A stretch of 64,000 bases of DNA from JAICYJ01 sp963766445 (GTDB lineage Bacteria; Actinomycetota; Thermoleophilia; Gaiellales; JAICJC01), in the NCBI GenBank assembly GCA_963766445.1, contig CAVXZW010000012.1, positions 186,001-250,000 of the forward strand, read 5' to 3'. Shown piece after piece: positions 44,534 to 53,373 of this stretch (position 1 is its first letter; the number at the start of each line of letters is the position of its first letter). Under the pieces are notes generated by a model. It did not search any database and had not been told where the DNA came from. It saw nothing but the letters and a program-made list of their open reading frames with translations. A program made the translations under genes and the position numbers.

Positions 44534-46389
44534 ATGATCCTCTCGCTGTCGACAGGGGCGTCCCACACCGTTCTGGGGCTGGCAGGCGCCGCCGTGGTCA
44601 TGCTGGTGGTGTGGATCGCGGGCTGCGCTCTCGCGCCGGCCCGGCCGCCCTCCGAGCGGCTGGCCTGGGGCGTGGTGGCGATGCTGGCCGTGGCGTGGTC
44701 GACCCTGTGGCAGCCGGTGCTGGGCGTCTCCTGGCTCGGCCATCGCACGCTGATGGCGGTGATCGTGGTGGTCTGCACGGTCGTCGTGGCGGCTCGCACA
44801 CGGACATGGCGCACCTTCCCCAACGTGCGCCGGCCGGTCGTGCTGGTGGCGGCTGTCGCAATCGCCCTGTCCGTGCTGCCGCTGATCTGGGGGCCGTCAG
44901 CCGTCGTGCCCATCACCGACATGCAGTGGCACGAGGGATGGATCCGCCAGCTGGTCGGCGGCCTGCCCGAGCCCAGCGGCGTGTACGCGCACGTGCCCAA
45001 CAGCTACCCCTGGCTGTACCACGCGCTGGCGGCCTGGCTGGAGCTGCTGCCGGGCGGCATGGTCGAGATGTACTGGGCGCTGCAGGCATTCGCCGTCGGG
45101 TCGATGGCGCTGGGCACATGGCTGCTGGCGCGCGAGCTGGGCCTGCGGGACGGCCCGGCGACCTGGGCGGTAGGGTTCGCCTCGCTGGCCGGCGGCGTCG
45201 GCTGGATCTGGGTGCACCACCCGGTCGCGATCGTCTCGGCCGGCCACTACGGGCTTGTGCACGGGGACTTCCTGGTCGGTCCGGCGGTGACCCCGGCGCT
45301 GGCCGACCTGCCCGCCATCCTGCCACGCGACCTCGCGCTGGCGCTGTTCCCGCTGACCGTCTGGTTCGCGCTGCGCGCCGTCGCAGGGCGGCGCATGCGC
45401 GATGTCGCGGCCGCCGGGGCGCTCGCCGGCTGCCTGCTGCTGATCGGGCCGGTCGCCGCCGTCGTGACGGTGCTTGTCTGCGGCCCGGTGGCGGTGCGGA
45501 GGCGGATCCCGGTCAGGCACGCCGCGATCGCGGTGGCGGTTGCGGCCGTCGTGGTCGCTCCGTGGCTGGGCCGGGTCGCGCTCAACTACGTGCGGCTGGG
45601 TGGATTCGCTCCTCACCAGCCGCTTACCAGCGTGACCGCCTCGCAGGCGCTGGTGGCGATGGGCGTGGTGCTGCCGATCGGGCTGATCGGCATGGTCTGG
45701 ATGCTTCGCACCCGCCCCCCGAGCATCGACCTGGGCGCGCTGGTGCCGCTGGTGACGGTGCCCGCGGTGATCTGCCTGCTCACGGGCCTGATGCCCGGCC
45801 ACAGCCTGGCCGGGGTGGCACCCGTCGTCAAGCTGCAGCGGTACCTGCCGTTCTTCGTGCTGGCGCTGGCCATGCCGGCCGGTTGGGCGGCGGATGCGGT
45901 GCTGTCGCGGATGTCGCGCAGGCTCGCGATCGTGCTGGCGGTGGCGTGATAGCGGCCGCCGGCACCTCGACGGTGCTGACCTCGATCGGGCTGGCCCGTG
46001 CGTTCAGGAGCGCCGAGACCCGCGGGCTGCACTGCCGGGGAGGAGCGCCGATGGGCGCCGGCGACGTGGTCGCGGTTGCGGGCATGCACAAACAGGCGAC
46101 CCTGGTGATGAACACCGCGGTGTTCCGCAGCACGGGCGCCTGGCTCTTCTACCGCGATCCGCCCTCGCAGGTTCGCTACCGCAATGTCTTCTCGACCATC
46201 GAGGGCCAGGGCCAGCGCGCCGCCCAGGTTCGCGAGATCGCGCACGGTCACGTGCCGGCGGGCATCGACTGGGTGATACTGCCGGGGGCGGCACCCGGGA
46301 GCTCCCTGGTCAAGGTCACCAGCTGCCGCGCCGGATTCCGCAAGCACGCGGTCGACGTCCAGGTCTACCGGCCACGATCATCCGGCTAG
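44534..46389 (+). CDS. Second GT-C-like membrane protein (frameshift)
   Basis: About 618 residues when one missing base is restored near 45945 (IVLAVA joins IAAAGTSTVLT). Roughly a dozen membrane helices; the catalytic-type loop reads VVPITDMQWHEGWIRQLVGGLPEPSGVYAHVPNSYPWLYH with Asp/His/Glu residues, comparable to the SDALFH loop of the divergent neighbour. The soluble C-terminus (~490 on) contains GHVPAGIDWVILPGAAPG, again parallel to the neighbour's DYVLLDSKG. Probably a membrane glycosyltransferase; the acceptor is unknown. No Shine-Dalgarno at ATG 44534. Confidence 0.68.
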
Positions 46390-46411
46390 GCCGCTAACCT
46401 CCCCCGCGCTA

Positions 46412-46430
46412 TGACGGCGTGTGGGAGAAT
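46412..46430 (+). promoter_or_regulatory. TGACGGC-TGTGGGAGAAT promoter-like motif, copy 2
   Basis: TGACGGC, one G, TGTGGGAGAAT, 59 nt before the sqdB ATG. The GAGAAT is flanked by an ACGGCG/CGCCGT inverted pair (46414-46419 and 46433-46438), so a small hairpin could form around it. Confidence 0.4.
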
Positions 46431-46489
46431 CCCGCCGTTACGGCTGTGGACGTAGTCACACAGCGATATCGACCCTGGGAGAGCAGCGG

Positions 46490-47662
46490 ATGCGTGTACT
46501 GATTTTGGGCGGCGACGGCTATCTGGGATGGCCGACGGCGATGCGCTTTTCGGGCAAGGGCCACGATGTGGCGGTGGTCGACAACTTCGCCCGGCGGCGT
46601 TGGCATGAGCAGGCCGGCACCGATTCGCTGACCCCGATCGCGTCGCTGGACGACCGCATCTCCGCCTGGCACGAGGTGTCGGGCAAGCGGATCGAATCCC
46701 ACATCGGCGACATCTCCGAGGGCACGTTCATCGCTGACACCGTGCGCGACTTCATGCCCGACACGATCATCCACTACGGCGAGCAGCCCAGCGCCCCCTG
46801 GTCGATGCAGAGCGTCGACCACGCGGTGATCACCCAGCAGGCAAACGTGATCGGCACGCTCAAGCTGCTGTGGGCGATGCGCGAGCACACGCCCGATGCG
46901 CACCTCGTCAAGCTCGGCACGATGGGCGAGTACGGCACGCCCAACATCGACATCGAAGAGGGCTACATCGAGATCGAGCACAAGGGACGCAGGGACATCC
47001 TGCCGTTCCCGAAGGTGCCGGGCTCGTTCTACCACCTGTCCAAGGTGCACGACAGCCACAACATCCACTTCGCCTGCCGGATCTGGGGCATCCGCGCCAC
47101 CGACCTCAACCAGGGCGTGGTCTACGGCATCGAGACGCCGGAGACGAAGCTGGACGAGCGGCTGGTCACGCGCTTCGACTACGACCAGGCCTTCGGCACC
47201 GCGCTCAACCGCTTCTGCGTGCAGGCCATGATCGGCCACCCGCTGACGGTCTACGGCAAGGGCGGCCAGACCCGCGGCACCCTGAACATCGTGGACACGA
47301 TCCAGTGCGTCGAGCTGACCGCCGACAACCCGGCCGACCCGGGCGAGTTCCGCGTCTACAACCAGTTCACCGAGTCGTTCACGGTTGCCGGGCTGGCCGA
47401 GAAGGTGCGCCACGCCGGCGGCGAGATCGGCGTCGAGGTGACCGTCGAGAACGTGGCCAACCCGCGCGTCGAGCTGGAGGAGCACTACTACAACCCGGTG
47501 CACACCAAGCTGCCCTCGCTGGGCCTGAAGCCGACGCTGCTGTCCGAGACGCTGATCGAGTCGGTGCTGCACACGATCCAGCGCTACAAGGGCCGCGTGA
47601 TCGCCGAGGGGATCGACCCCAGCACGCTGTGGAAGGCGCCGCTGCCCGAGCGGGTGAAGTAG
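46490..47662 (+). CDS. sqdB: UDP-sulfoquinovose synthase-like SDR (SqdB/SQD1 family)
   Basis: 390 residues. NAD loop VLILGGDGYLGWPTAMRFS; VVDNFARRRW; HYGEQPSAPWSM; KLGTMGEYGTPNIDIEEGY; SFYHLSKVHDSHNI (YxxxK as YHLSK); IRATDLNQGVVYG. These are the hallmark strings of SQD1, which uses UDP-glucose, NAD and sulfite to make UDP-sulfoquinovose for sulfolipid or sulfated glycan. ATG 46490 has GGGAGAG upstream. Followed closely by a GT2 gene (7 nt gap), which may use the product. Confidence 0.9.
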   Translation: MRVLILGGDGYLGWPTAMRFSGKGHDVAVVDNFARRRWHEQAGTDSLTPIASLDDRISAWHEVSGKRIESHIGDISEGTFIADTVRDFMPDTIIHYGEQPSAPWSMQSVDHAVITQQANVIGTLKLLWAMREHTPDAHLVKLGTMGEYGTPNIDIEEGYIEIEHKGRRDILPFPKVPGSFYHLSKVHDSHNIHFACRIWGIRATDLNQGVVYGIETPETKLDERLVTRFDYDQAFGTALNRFCVQAMIGHPLTVYGKGGQTRGTLNIVDTIQCVELTADNPADPGEFRVYNQFTESFTVAGLAEKVRHAGGEIGVEVTVENVANPRVELEEHYYNPVHTKLPSLGLKPTLLSETLIESVLHTIQRYKGRVIAEGIDPSTLWKAPLPERVK

Positions 47663-47669
47663 GCCGCTC

Positions 47670-48722
47670 GTGCCGCTGACGCCGCTTCGCACGGCGGGTC
47701 TGATCGTCGCGGTGGTGTTCGCCGCGCTGACGATTCGCAGCTACCGGCAGGGCAAGATCGGAAACGGCGACCTGCTGGTGCGGTTCGTCGTGTTCGTGCT
47801 GCCGCTGCTGGTGCTGTCGGCGCTGCCCGACCTGATCGGGTGGGGCTTCGACGAGTTCAGCTTCAAGCGCGGCGGCGGGCGCCAGGTGCTGGGCGCAACG
47901 GTGCTCGCGGTCGGCATCCTCTACCTGTTCGCGTTCTCGCTGTCGGGCCGCCAGGAGCGGTCGCGGCGCGACCTGACGCGGCTGATCGAGAACCTGGCGC
48001 TGGAACAGTTCGAGCAGTTCGGCCATCCGGAGGCCTTCTCCGGCGGCATCGCCGTGGTGGTGCCGGCCTACAACGAGTCCGAGAACATCCACCACGTGCT
48101 GGGCGCGCTGCCGGAGCGGGTCTGCGACCTGCCGCTGCACGCGATCGTGATCGACGACGGGTCGGCCGACCGCACCACCGAGGCCGCGCGGGCGGCCGGT
48201 GCGGCCGCGATCCGGCTGCCCATGAACCGCGGTCAGGGCGCGGCGCTTCGCACCGGATACCGGCTGGCGCTGGTGACCGGCGCCGAGATCGTCGTCACCA
48301 TGGACGCGGACGGGCAGCACCAGCCGTCCGAGCTGTCGCGGCTGGTGGGCCCGATCGTCGCCGGCGAGGCCGACGTGGTGGGCGGCTCGCGGGTGCTGGG
48401 CGAGGCCGACCCCAACCACGCCGCGCGCGAGCTGGGCGTGAAGCTGTTCGCCCAGCTGCTGTCGCTCTTGACCTGGAGCAAGGTCACCGACCCGGCCTGC
48501 GGCTACCGGGCGGTGCGCACCGAGGCGCTGCGCGGCCTCGAGTTCCGCCAGGACCAGTTCCACAACTCGGAGTTCATCGTGGAGGCGTCGAAGAAGGGGC
48601 TGCGCTCGATGGAGGTGCCGGTGACGATCACCCAGCGCATCTCCGGGGTCAGCAAGAAGCCGGCCCACTTCCGCTACGGCATGGGCTTCGCGAACGCGCT
48701 CGTCCGCGCATGGCTGCGCTGA
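47670..48722 (+). CDS. DUF2304 domain fused to a GT2 (DPM1-like) glycosyltransferase
   Basis: 350 residues. Residues 1-~105 carry three membrane segments and LSALPDLIGWGFDEFSF, as in DUF2304 proteins. Residues ~127-350 are a GT2 domain: IAVVVPAYNESENIHHVL, AIVIDDGSADRTTE, NRGQGAALRTGYRLAL, VTMDADGQHQPSEL (DAD metal site), DPACGYRAVRTEAL, and EFIVEASKKGLRSMEVPVT. Related proteins make polyprenyl-phosphate sugars, the donors used by GT-C enzymes such as the two upstream. GTG 47670. Confidence 0.88.
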   Translation: MPLTPLRTAGLIVAVVFAALTIRSYRQGKIGNGDLLVRFVVFVLPLLVLSALPDLIGWGFDEFSFKRGGGRQVLGATVLAVGILYLFAFSLSGRQERSRRDLTRLIENLALEQFEQFGHPEAFSGGIAVVVPAYNESENIHHVLGALPERVCDLPLHAIVIDDGSADRTTEAARAAGAAAIRLPMNRGQGAALRTGYRLALVTGAEIVVTMDADGQHQPSELSRLVGPIVAGEADVVGGSRVLGEADPNHAARELGVKLFAQLLSLLTWSKVTDPACGYRAVRTEALRGLEFRQDQFHNSEFIVEASKKGLRSMEVPVTITQRISGVSKKPAHFRYGMGFANALVRAWLR

Positions 48723-49465
48723 ACGGCGACGCCGGGCGACCGGTGATCGGCTACACGATCGAGCTGCAGGACCCGATGCTGCTCGAGGTCGAGCCCTCGC
48801 TGCGGTCGCCGCTGCAGCGGTTCGGCGCGGTGCCGGTGGTGCTGCCGCGGGCCACGCCGTCCGAAGCCATCGACCAGCTGCTGGACATGGTGGACGGCCT
48901 GCAGCTGTGCGGCGGCGCCGACGTGCACCCCAGCCACTACGGCCACGATGCCCACGAGCTGACCAAGCCCGGCGACCGGGTCGAGGACACCTTCGAGCTG
49001 GAGCTGGTCCGCCGCGCCTACGCACGGGGAATGCCGGTGATGGGCATCTGCCGGGGCATCCAGGTGATGGCTGTGGCCGACGGCGGCACGCTCACCCAGG
49101 ATGTCGAGACCATGCACGAGGGTGCCATCCAGCACCGGCGCAGCTGGCGCGACCTGGCGCTTGAGCCGCCCGGTGAGCACTGGCACACCGTCCAGACGGA
49201 GCCGGGCTCGGCGGTCGAGCGCTGGCTGGCCGGCGGCGAGCCGCGCGTCAATTCGTTCCACCACCAGTGCGTGGCCACCACCGGCGGCATCATGCGCGCC
49301 ACCGCGCGCGGCGAGGACGGCGTGATCGAGGCGATCGAGCGTGTCGACGGCCGCGGCTGGGCTGCCGGCATGCAGTGGCACAACGAGCTGATGTGGCGGC
49401 ACGACGAGCGGTTCCTGCGCCCGTTCCAGGAACTGGTCGAGGCCGCCCGGGCCTACGCCGGCTGA
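48710..49465 (+). CDS. Class I glutamine amidotransferase, peptidase C26 (gamma-glutamyl-GABA hydrolase-like)
   Basis: 251 residues. GDAGRPVIGYT at the N-terminus; GLQLCGGADVHPSHYG; DTFELELVRRAYARGMPVMGICRGIQVM with the nucleophile Cys in GICRGIQ; VNSFHHQCV and AAGMQWHNEL with the catalytic His. PuuD-like enzymes hydrolyse gamma-glutamyl amides; the substrate here is unknown. ATG 48710 overlaps the GT2 end by 13 nt. Confidence 0.9.
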   Translation: MAALNGDAGRPVIGYTIELQDPMLLEVEPSLRSPLQRFGAVPVVLPRATPSEAIDQLLDMVDGLQLCGGADVHPSHYGHDAHELTKPGDRVEDTFELELVRRAYARGMPVMGICRGIQVMAVADGGTLTQDVETMHEGAIQHRRSWRDLALEPPGEHWHTVQTEPGSAVERWLAGGEPRVNSFHHQCVATTGGIMRATARGEDGVIEAIERVDGRGWAAGMQWHNELMWRHDERFLRPFQELVEAARAYAG

Positions 49466-49531
49466 CGACGCTTAGCCATTCGCTTCAGCGTCGTAGCACT
49501 CTCTTCACTGGCGGATCGAGCGAAGGTGGTG

Positions 49532-49537
49532 GAGAAT
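49532..49537 (+). promoter_or_regulatory. -10 hexamer GAGAAT for the aminotransferase gene
   Basis: GGTGGTGGAGAAT with GAGAAT six bases before ATG 49544; no Shine-Dalgarno. It shares TGGNGAGAAT-type sequence with the motifs at 44475 and 46420. Confidence 0.45.
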
Positions 49538-49543
49538 CGTCCG

Positions 49544-50695
49544 ATGAGCGACCTGCCTGCACCTCTCAATCCGCCCGAGCGCCTGCTGTGCGGCCCGGGC
49601 CCGTCCAACATCGACCCGCGCGTGCTCGAGGCGATGCAGCGGCCGATGCTGGGCCATCTCGACCCCGACTTCCACAAGATCCTGGAGGACCTGATCGAGC
49701 TCCTGAAGGCGGCCTATCGCCGCGACGACGGATTCACGATCGCGCTCTCCGCAAGCGGCACGTCCGGCATGGAGGCCGGCCTGGCGTCGCTGGCCGAGCC
49801 GGGCGAGACCGTGATCGTGGCGACCTGCGGGTTCTTCGGCAACCGCATGATCGACATCGCCCGGCGATACCGCCTGAACGTGATCGAGCTGCGGGCGCCG
49901 TTCGGGCAGGCGGTGCCAAACGAACAGATCGTCGAGGCGCTGGCCGATCATCCCGAGGCGCGGCTGGTCGCGGTCGTGCACGCGGAGACCTCGACCGGCG
50001 TGGCGCACCCGCTCGAGCAGCTGGGCGAGGCGATGCGCGGGTCAGACGCGCTGCTTCTGGCCGACTGCGTGACGTCGCTGGGCGGTATGCCGCTCGAGGC
50101 CGAGGGGTGGGGTGTCGACTACTGCTACTCGTGCAGCCAGAAGTGCCTGGGCGCACCTCCCGGCATCTCGCCGGTGTCGCTGTCGGAGCGGGCGATGGAG
50201 CGGATCCGGGCGCGCACCCAGCCGGTGCCCTTCAGCTTCGACTTCGAGCAGCTGGCCCGCTACTGGGTCGGGCGGCCGGCCGTCTACCACCACACGACGC
50301 CCAACACCCAGTACTACGCGCTCTACGAGGGCCTGCGGCTGGCGCTGGAGGAGGGGCTGGAGGCGCGTTGGGCGCGGCACGCGGAGGCCGGAGCGCACCT
50401 GCAGGCCGGGCTGGCCGACCGTGGCTACCGGCTGCTGGCGGATCCGGAGGTGCAGCTGGCACAGCTATCGGCCGTGTGCGTGCCGGAGGGCGTTGACGGC
50501 AAGGATGTCCAGATGCGGCTGCTGCGCGAGCACAGCATCGAGGTGGGCGGCGGCCTGGGGCCGGACGCGCCGGACATCTGGCGCATCGGCATGATGGGCA
50601 CTAACGCGCACACCGAGACGGCCGACCGGCTGCTCGAGGCGTTCGATGCGGTGCTCGAAGCACCGCGCGCGGGCGTCTCGGCGGGCCGCGCCTGA
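49544..50695 (+). CDS. Class V aminotransferase (alanine/serine-glyoxylate type)
   Basis: PLP enzyme, 383 residues. RLLCGPGPSNIDPRVLEAM at the start, LSASGTSGMEAGLASL, AVVHAETSTGVAHPLEQLG, LLADCVTSLGGMPLE (PLP Asp), and the Schiff-base Lys in CYSCSQKCLGAPPG; C-terminal RIGMMGTNAHTE. This is the pattern of alanine-glyoxylate and serine-glyoxylate aminotransferases, converting glyoxylate to glycine. The stop overlaps the next ATG by one base (TGATG), tying it to a glyoxylate-forming lyase. Confidence 0.92.
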   Translation: MSDLPAPLNPPERLLCGPGPSNIDPRVLEAMQRPMLGHLDPDFHKILEDLIELLKAAYRRDDGFTIALSASGTSGMEAGLASLAEPGETVIVATCGFFGNRMIDIARRYRLNVIELRAPFGQAVPNEQIVEALADHPEARLVAVVHAETSTGVAHPLEQLGEAMRGSDALLLADCVTSLGGMPLEAEGWGVDYCYSCSQKCLGAPPGISPVSLSERAMERIRARTQPVPFSFDFEQLARYWVGRPAVYHHTTPNTQYYALYEGLRLALEEGLEARWARHAEAGAHLQAGLADRGYRLLADPEVQLAQLSAVCVPEGVDGKDVQMRLLREHSIEVGGGLGPDAPDIWRIGMMGTNAHTETADRLLEAFDAVLEAPRAGVSAGRA

Positions 50696-51666
50696 TGGCG
50701 GTTCGCGACCGGCTGCATCGCAGCGAGCTGGCCGTACCGGGCAGCAACACGCGGGCGATGGAGAAGGCACCGGGGCTGGGAGCCGACGTGGTGTTCCTCG
50801 ACCTCGAGGACGCCGTCGCGCCGGACGACAAGGAGCGGGCCCGCGAGAACGTGATCGCGGCGCTGACCGGCCAGGACTGGTCGGCCTGCAGCGTGTCCGT
50901 GCGGATCAACGGGCTGGACACGCACTGGTGCTATCGCGACATCGTCGAGGTGGTGGAGCGGGCCGGGTCGCACCTGGACACGATCCTGATCCCGAAGGTG
51001 GGGACACCGGCCGACGTCCTGTTCGTGGCCACCCTGCTCGACCAGATCGAGGCGGCGTTCGGCCTGGAGCCGATCAACCTGCACATCCTGATCGAGACCG
51101 CGCTGGGCATGGCCAACGTCGAGGCGATCGCGCAGACCTGCCCGGAGCGCCTGGAGGCGATGGTGTTCGGCGTCGCCGACTACGCCGCCTCCACGCAGGC
51201 GCGCACCACCAACATCGGCGGATCCAACCCCGACTACGTGACGCTGACACACGCCGGCGAGTCCGGCGTGCGCGAGCGGCACTGGGGCGACCAGTGGCAC
51301 TTCGCGCTGTCACGCATGGTCGTCGCCTGCCGCGCCTACGGGCTACGGCCGATCGACGGGCCGTTCGGCGACTACCAGGATCCCGAGGGCTACACCGCCG
51401 CCGCGCGCAGCGCTGCCCAACTCGGCTGCGAGGGCAAGTGGGCCATCCACCCCTCCCAGATCGCACTTGCGAACGAGGTCTTCACGCCGTCACCCGAGGA
51501 GATCGACCGGGCCCGCCGGATCATCGAGGCGATGCAGCAGGCGGCGGCCGAGGGCAAGGGCGCCGTCTCGCTGGACGGCAAGCTGATCGACGCCGCCTCG
51601 ATCAAGATGGCCGAGAACATGGTGCGCAAGGCCGACCAGATGCCGGTCGACGTCGCTTCCGCCTGA
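50695..51666 (+). CDS. HpcH/HpaI aldolase family, CitE/malyl-CoA lyase-like
   Basis: 323 residues. RSELAVPGSNTRAMEKA, ADVVFLDLEDAVAPDDKERAR (metal Glu/Asp), SVRINGLDTHWCYRDI, LIPKVGTPADV, ILIETALGMANVEAI, MVFGVADYAAS, and GCEGKWAIHPSQIALANEVF. Relatives cleave malyl-CoA or beta-methylmalyl-CoA to glyoxylate plus acyl-CoA. Coupling with the glyoxylate aminotransferase suggests glyoxylate to glycine flow. Substrate inferred from context. Confidence 0.9.
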   Translation: MAVRDRLHRSELAVPGSNTRAMEKAPGLGADVVFLDLEDAVAPDDKERARENVIAALTGQDWSACSVSVRINGLDTHWCYRDIVEVVERAGSHLDTILIPKVGTPADVLFVATLLDQIEAAFGLEPINLHILIETALGMANVEAIAQTCPERLEAMVFGVADYAASTQARTTNIGGSNPDYVTLTHAGESGVRERHWGDQWHFALSRMVVACRAYGLRPIDGPFGDYQDPEGYTAAARSAAQLGCEGKWAIHPSQIALANEVFTPSPEEIDRARRIIEAMQQAAAEGKGAVSLDGKLIDAASIKMAENMVRKADQMPVDVASA

Positions 51667-51679
51667 GCATGCGGCTCCG

Positions 51680-52603
51680 CTACCCGGAGGTCTGTTCCTG
51701 GAACCACTGCCAGGTGCGCGCCAGCCCCTCGGCCAGCGGCACCTGGGGTGCATACCCGAGCCGGTCGCGGGCCTTGTCCACCAGCGAGTAGTTGCGCTGG
51801 ATCTCGCCGGCCCGGGGTGGCTCGTGCTGCAGCTGCGGTGAATTGCCCGACACCTCCGCCAGCATCGCCACCAGGTCGTTGAGGCTGGTCTCGACGCCGC
51901 TTGCCAGCTGGAAGATCTCCCCGCCCGCGCCCGGCGTCTCGGCCGCTCGGATCAGGCCGTTGGCGAGGTCGGTCACGAACACGAAGTCGCGTGTCTGGGT
52001 GCCGTCGCCGTAGATCGTAAGCGGCTCTCCCGCCATGATCTTGCGGATGAACAGCGGGATCACGTTCGACTTGCGCGCGGAGCGCGGGCCGTACGCGTTC
52101 GAGAACCGCACGGCCACCGCTTCGAATCCGTAGGCGCCGAAGAAGGCGGAACAGTAGGCCTCGCCGGTGGCCTTGCCGGCGCCGTACGGCGACAGCGGCG
52201 CCACCGGCTTGTCCTCCGAGGCGGGGTAGGCGTTGTCGCCGAGCGGCGCATTGCTGGACGAGAACACGAACCGGCCGACGCCGGCCTGCTTGGCGGCCCA
52301 CAGCGCCAGTAGCGTGCCGCGCGCGTTCAGGTCGAAGTTCTCGATCGGGTTCTCGATCGAGTCCACGACCCCCGCCCCCGCGGCCAGGTGGAACATCGCA
52401 TCGATCCCGTCGCAGGCGCGCTGCAGCGACTCGAGGTCGCGGACGTCGCCCATCACGAGCTCGACGTCCAGCCCCTCGAGGTGCTCACGCGAGCCGCTCG
52501 ACAGGTCGTCGTACACGCGCACCGAGTACCCCCGCTCCAGCAGCAGGCGGGTGAGCGTGGAGCCGATGAACCCGGCTCCGCCGGTGACGACCGCGGACGG
52601 CAT
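51680..52603 (-). CDS. NAD-dependent NDP-sugar epimerase (GalE-like SDR)
   Basis: 307 residues. SAVVTGGAGFIGSTLTRLLL (NAD loop), VYDDLSSGSREHL, FHLAAGAGV, the Ser/Tyr/Lys triad SSSNAPLG and SPYGAGKATGEAY, VAVRFSNAYGPR, IYGDGTQTRDFVFVTDLANGL. The epimerisation or dehydratase substrate is not identifiable. Convergent with the lyase gene; ATG 52603 has TAGGCT six bases upstream. Confidence 0.9.
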   Translation of the reverse strand: MPSAVVTGGAGFIGSTLTRLLLERGYSVRVYDDLSSGSREHLEGLDVELVMGDVRDLESLQRACDGIDAMFHLAAGAGVVDSIENPIENFDLNARGTLLALWAAKQAGVGRFVFSSSNAPLGDNAYPASEDKPVAPLSPYGAGKATGEAYCSAFFGAYGFEAVAVRFSNAYGPRSARKSNVIPLFIRKIMAGEPLTIYGDGTQTRDFVFVTDLANGLIRAAETPGAGGEIFQLASGVETSLNDLVAMLAEVSGNSPQLQHEPPRAGEIQRNYSLVDKARDRLGYAPQVPLAEGLARTWQWFQEQTSG

Positions 52604-52609
52604 CGCGGC

Positions 52610-52615
52610 AGCCTA
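52610..52615 (-). promoter_or_regulatory. -10 hexamer TAGGCT overlapping the upstream stop codon
   Basis: TAGGCT, GCCGCG, ATG 52603. Its TAG is the stop codon of the 71-residue protein gene. No Shine-Dalgarno. Confidence 0.5.
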
Positions 52616-52828
52616 CTCTTCGGTCGGCTGACCGGCGCCGGATCGGCGCCGGTCGTGCTGCCAGCAGGGTGCGCCCTCGAACGCCTCCAGCCCGGCCACC
52701 GGCTGAGGCCCCTCGCGCTGGTCGAGGCCGCGCCGCAGCCGCGGGGCCGCCACCGCGACCAGCCCGCCCACCACGCTGCCGAACACGAACGAGCGCAGCC
52801 GCGGCCGCCGGCGCCGGCCGTCGCTCAT
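52613..52828 (-). CDS. Small single-helix membrane protein
   Basis: 71 residues, no known family. Basic start MSDGRRRRPRLR, one hydrophobic stretch SFVFGSVVGGLVAVAAP, then a charged soluble tail with one Cys (EGAPCWQHDRRR). ATG overlaps the stop of the upstream zinc-finger membrane protein (ATGA), so the two are coupled and may act together. Confidence 0.6.
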   Translation of the reverse strand: MSDGRRRRPRLRSFVFGSVVGGLVAVAAPRLRRGLDQREGPQPVAGLEAFEGAPCWQHDRRRSGAGQPTEE

Positions 52829-53349
52829 CCGATCACCTCACGGTGCGCGATGAAGCCCGCGATCAGCAGCCCGATCGCCTGCACCCCCGTCGAGGCGGCA
52901 CCGCCCGCCGACACGGCGATCACCACGGCAGGCACGACGTAGGCCCAGGCCGCCCCGGCAGCGGCGATCCAGGCGGTGGCGGGAGCGCGGTAGCGGCCGG
53001 ACGCGGCCAACACGGCGCGGCCGCAGGCGAGGCCGACGATATAGGCGATGATGAAGGTCACGAACCCCAGCCCGTAGCCGCCGACGAACGCCAGCCCCAC
53101 GCCGAAGGCGGTACCCACGCCGAACGCGGCGCCGATCGCTCGGGCCGCCGTGCTCGGCTTCAGGATCACCCGCGCGGAGCGCGGCAGCCGGGCGCAGTCG
53201 CGGCACTTGATGCCGACGGGTGCCTGCACCATGCAGTCCGGGCAGATCGGCTTGCCGCAGTTGGAGCAGGAGACGTAGGTCTCCACCCTGGGGTGATTCG
53301 CGCACATCCGCGGGCCGGTCGTGAGGTCGGTCCCTGCGGCGGCTGACAC
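52825..53349 (-). CDS. B-box-like zinc finger membrane protein
   Basis: 174 residues. The N-terminal Cys/His cluster reads CANHPRVETYVSCSNCGKPICPDCMVQ then GIKCRDCA, the treble-clef/B-box pattern found before membrane domains of rhomboid-like and other bacterial proteins. Three to four hydrophobic segments follow (AFGVGLAFVGGYGLGFVTF, YVVPAVVIAVSAGG and others). No catalytic motif visible. GTG 53349 lies 7 nt after TACACT. Confidence 0.8.
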   Translation of the reverse strand: MSAAAGTDLTTGPRMCANHPRVETYVSCSNCGKPICPDCMVQAPVGIKCRDCARLPRSARVILKPSTAARAIGAAFGVGTAFGVGLAFVGGYGLGFVTFIIAYIVGLACGRAVLAASGRYRAPATAWIAAAGAAWAYVVPAVVIAVSAGGAASTGVQAIGLLIAGFIAHREVIG

Positions 53350-53356
53350 GAGGCCG

Positions 53357-53366
53357 AGTGTAGCAT
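53357..53366. promoter_or_regulatory. Overlapping divergent -10 hexamers
   Basis: Plus strand TAGCAT (53361-53366), seven bases, ATG 53374. Minus strand TACACT (53362-53357), seven bases, GTG 53349. Two bases are shared, and only 24 nt separate the start codons. Confidence 0.6.
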
Positions 53367-53373
53367 CGCGCCC

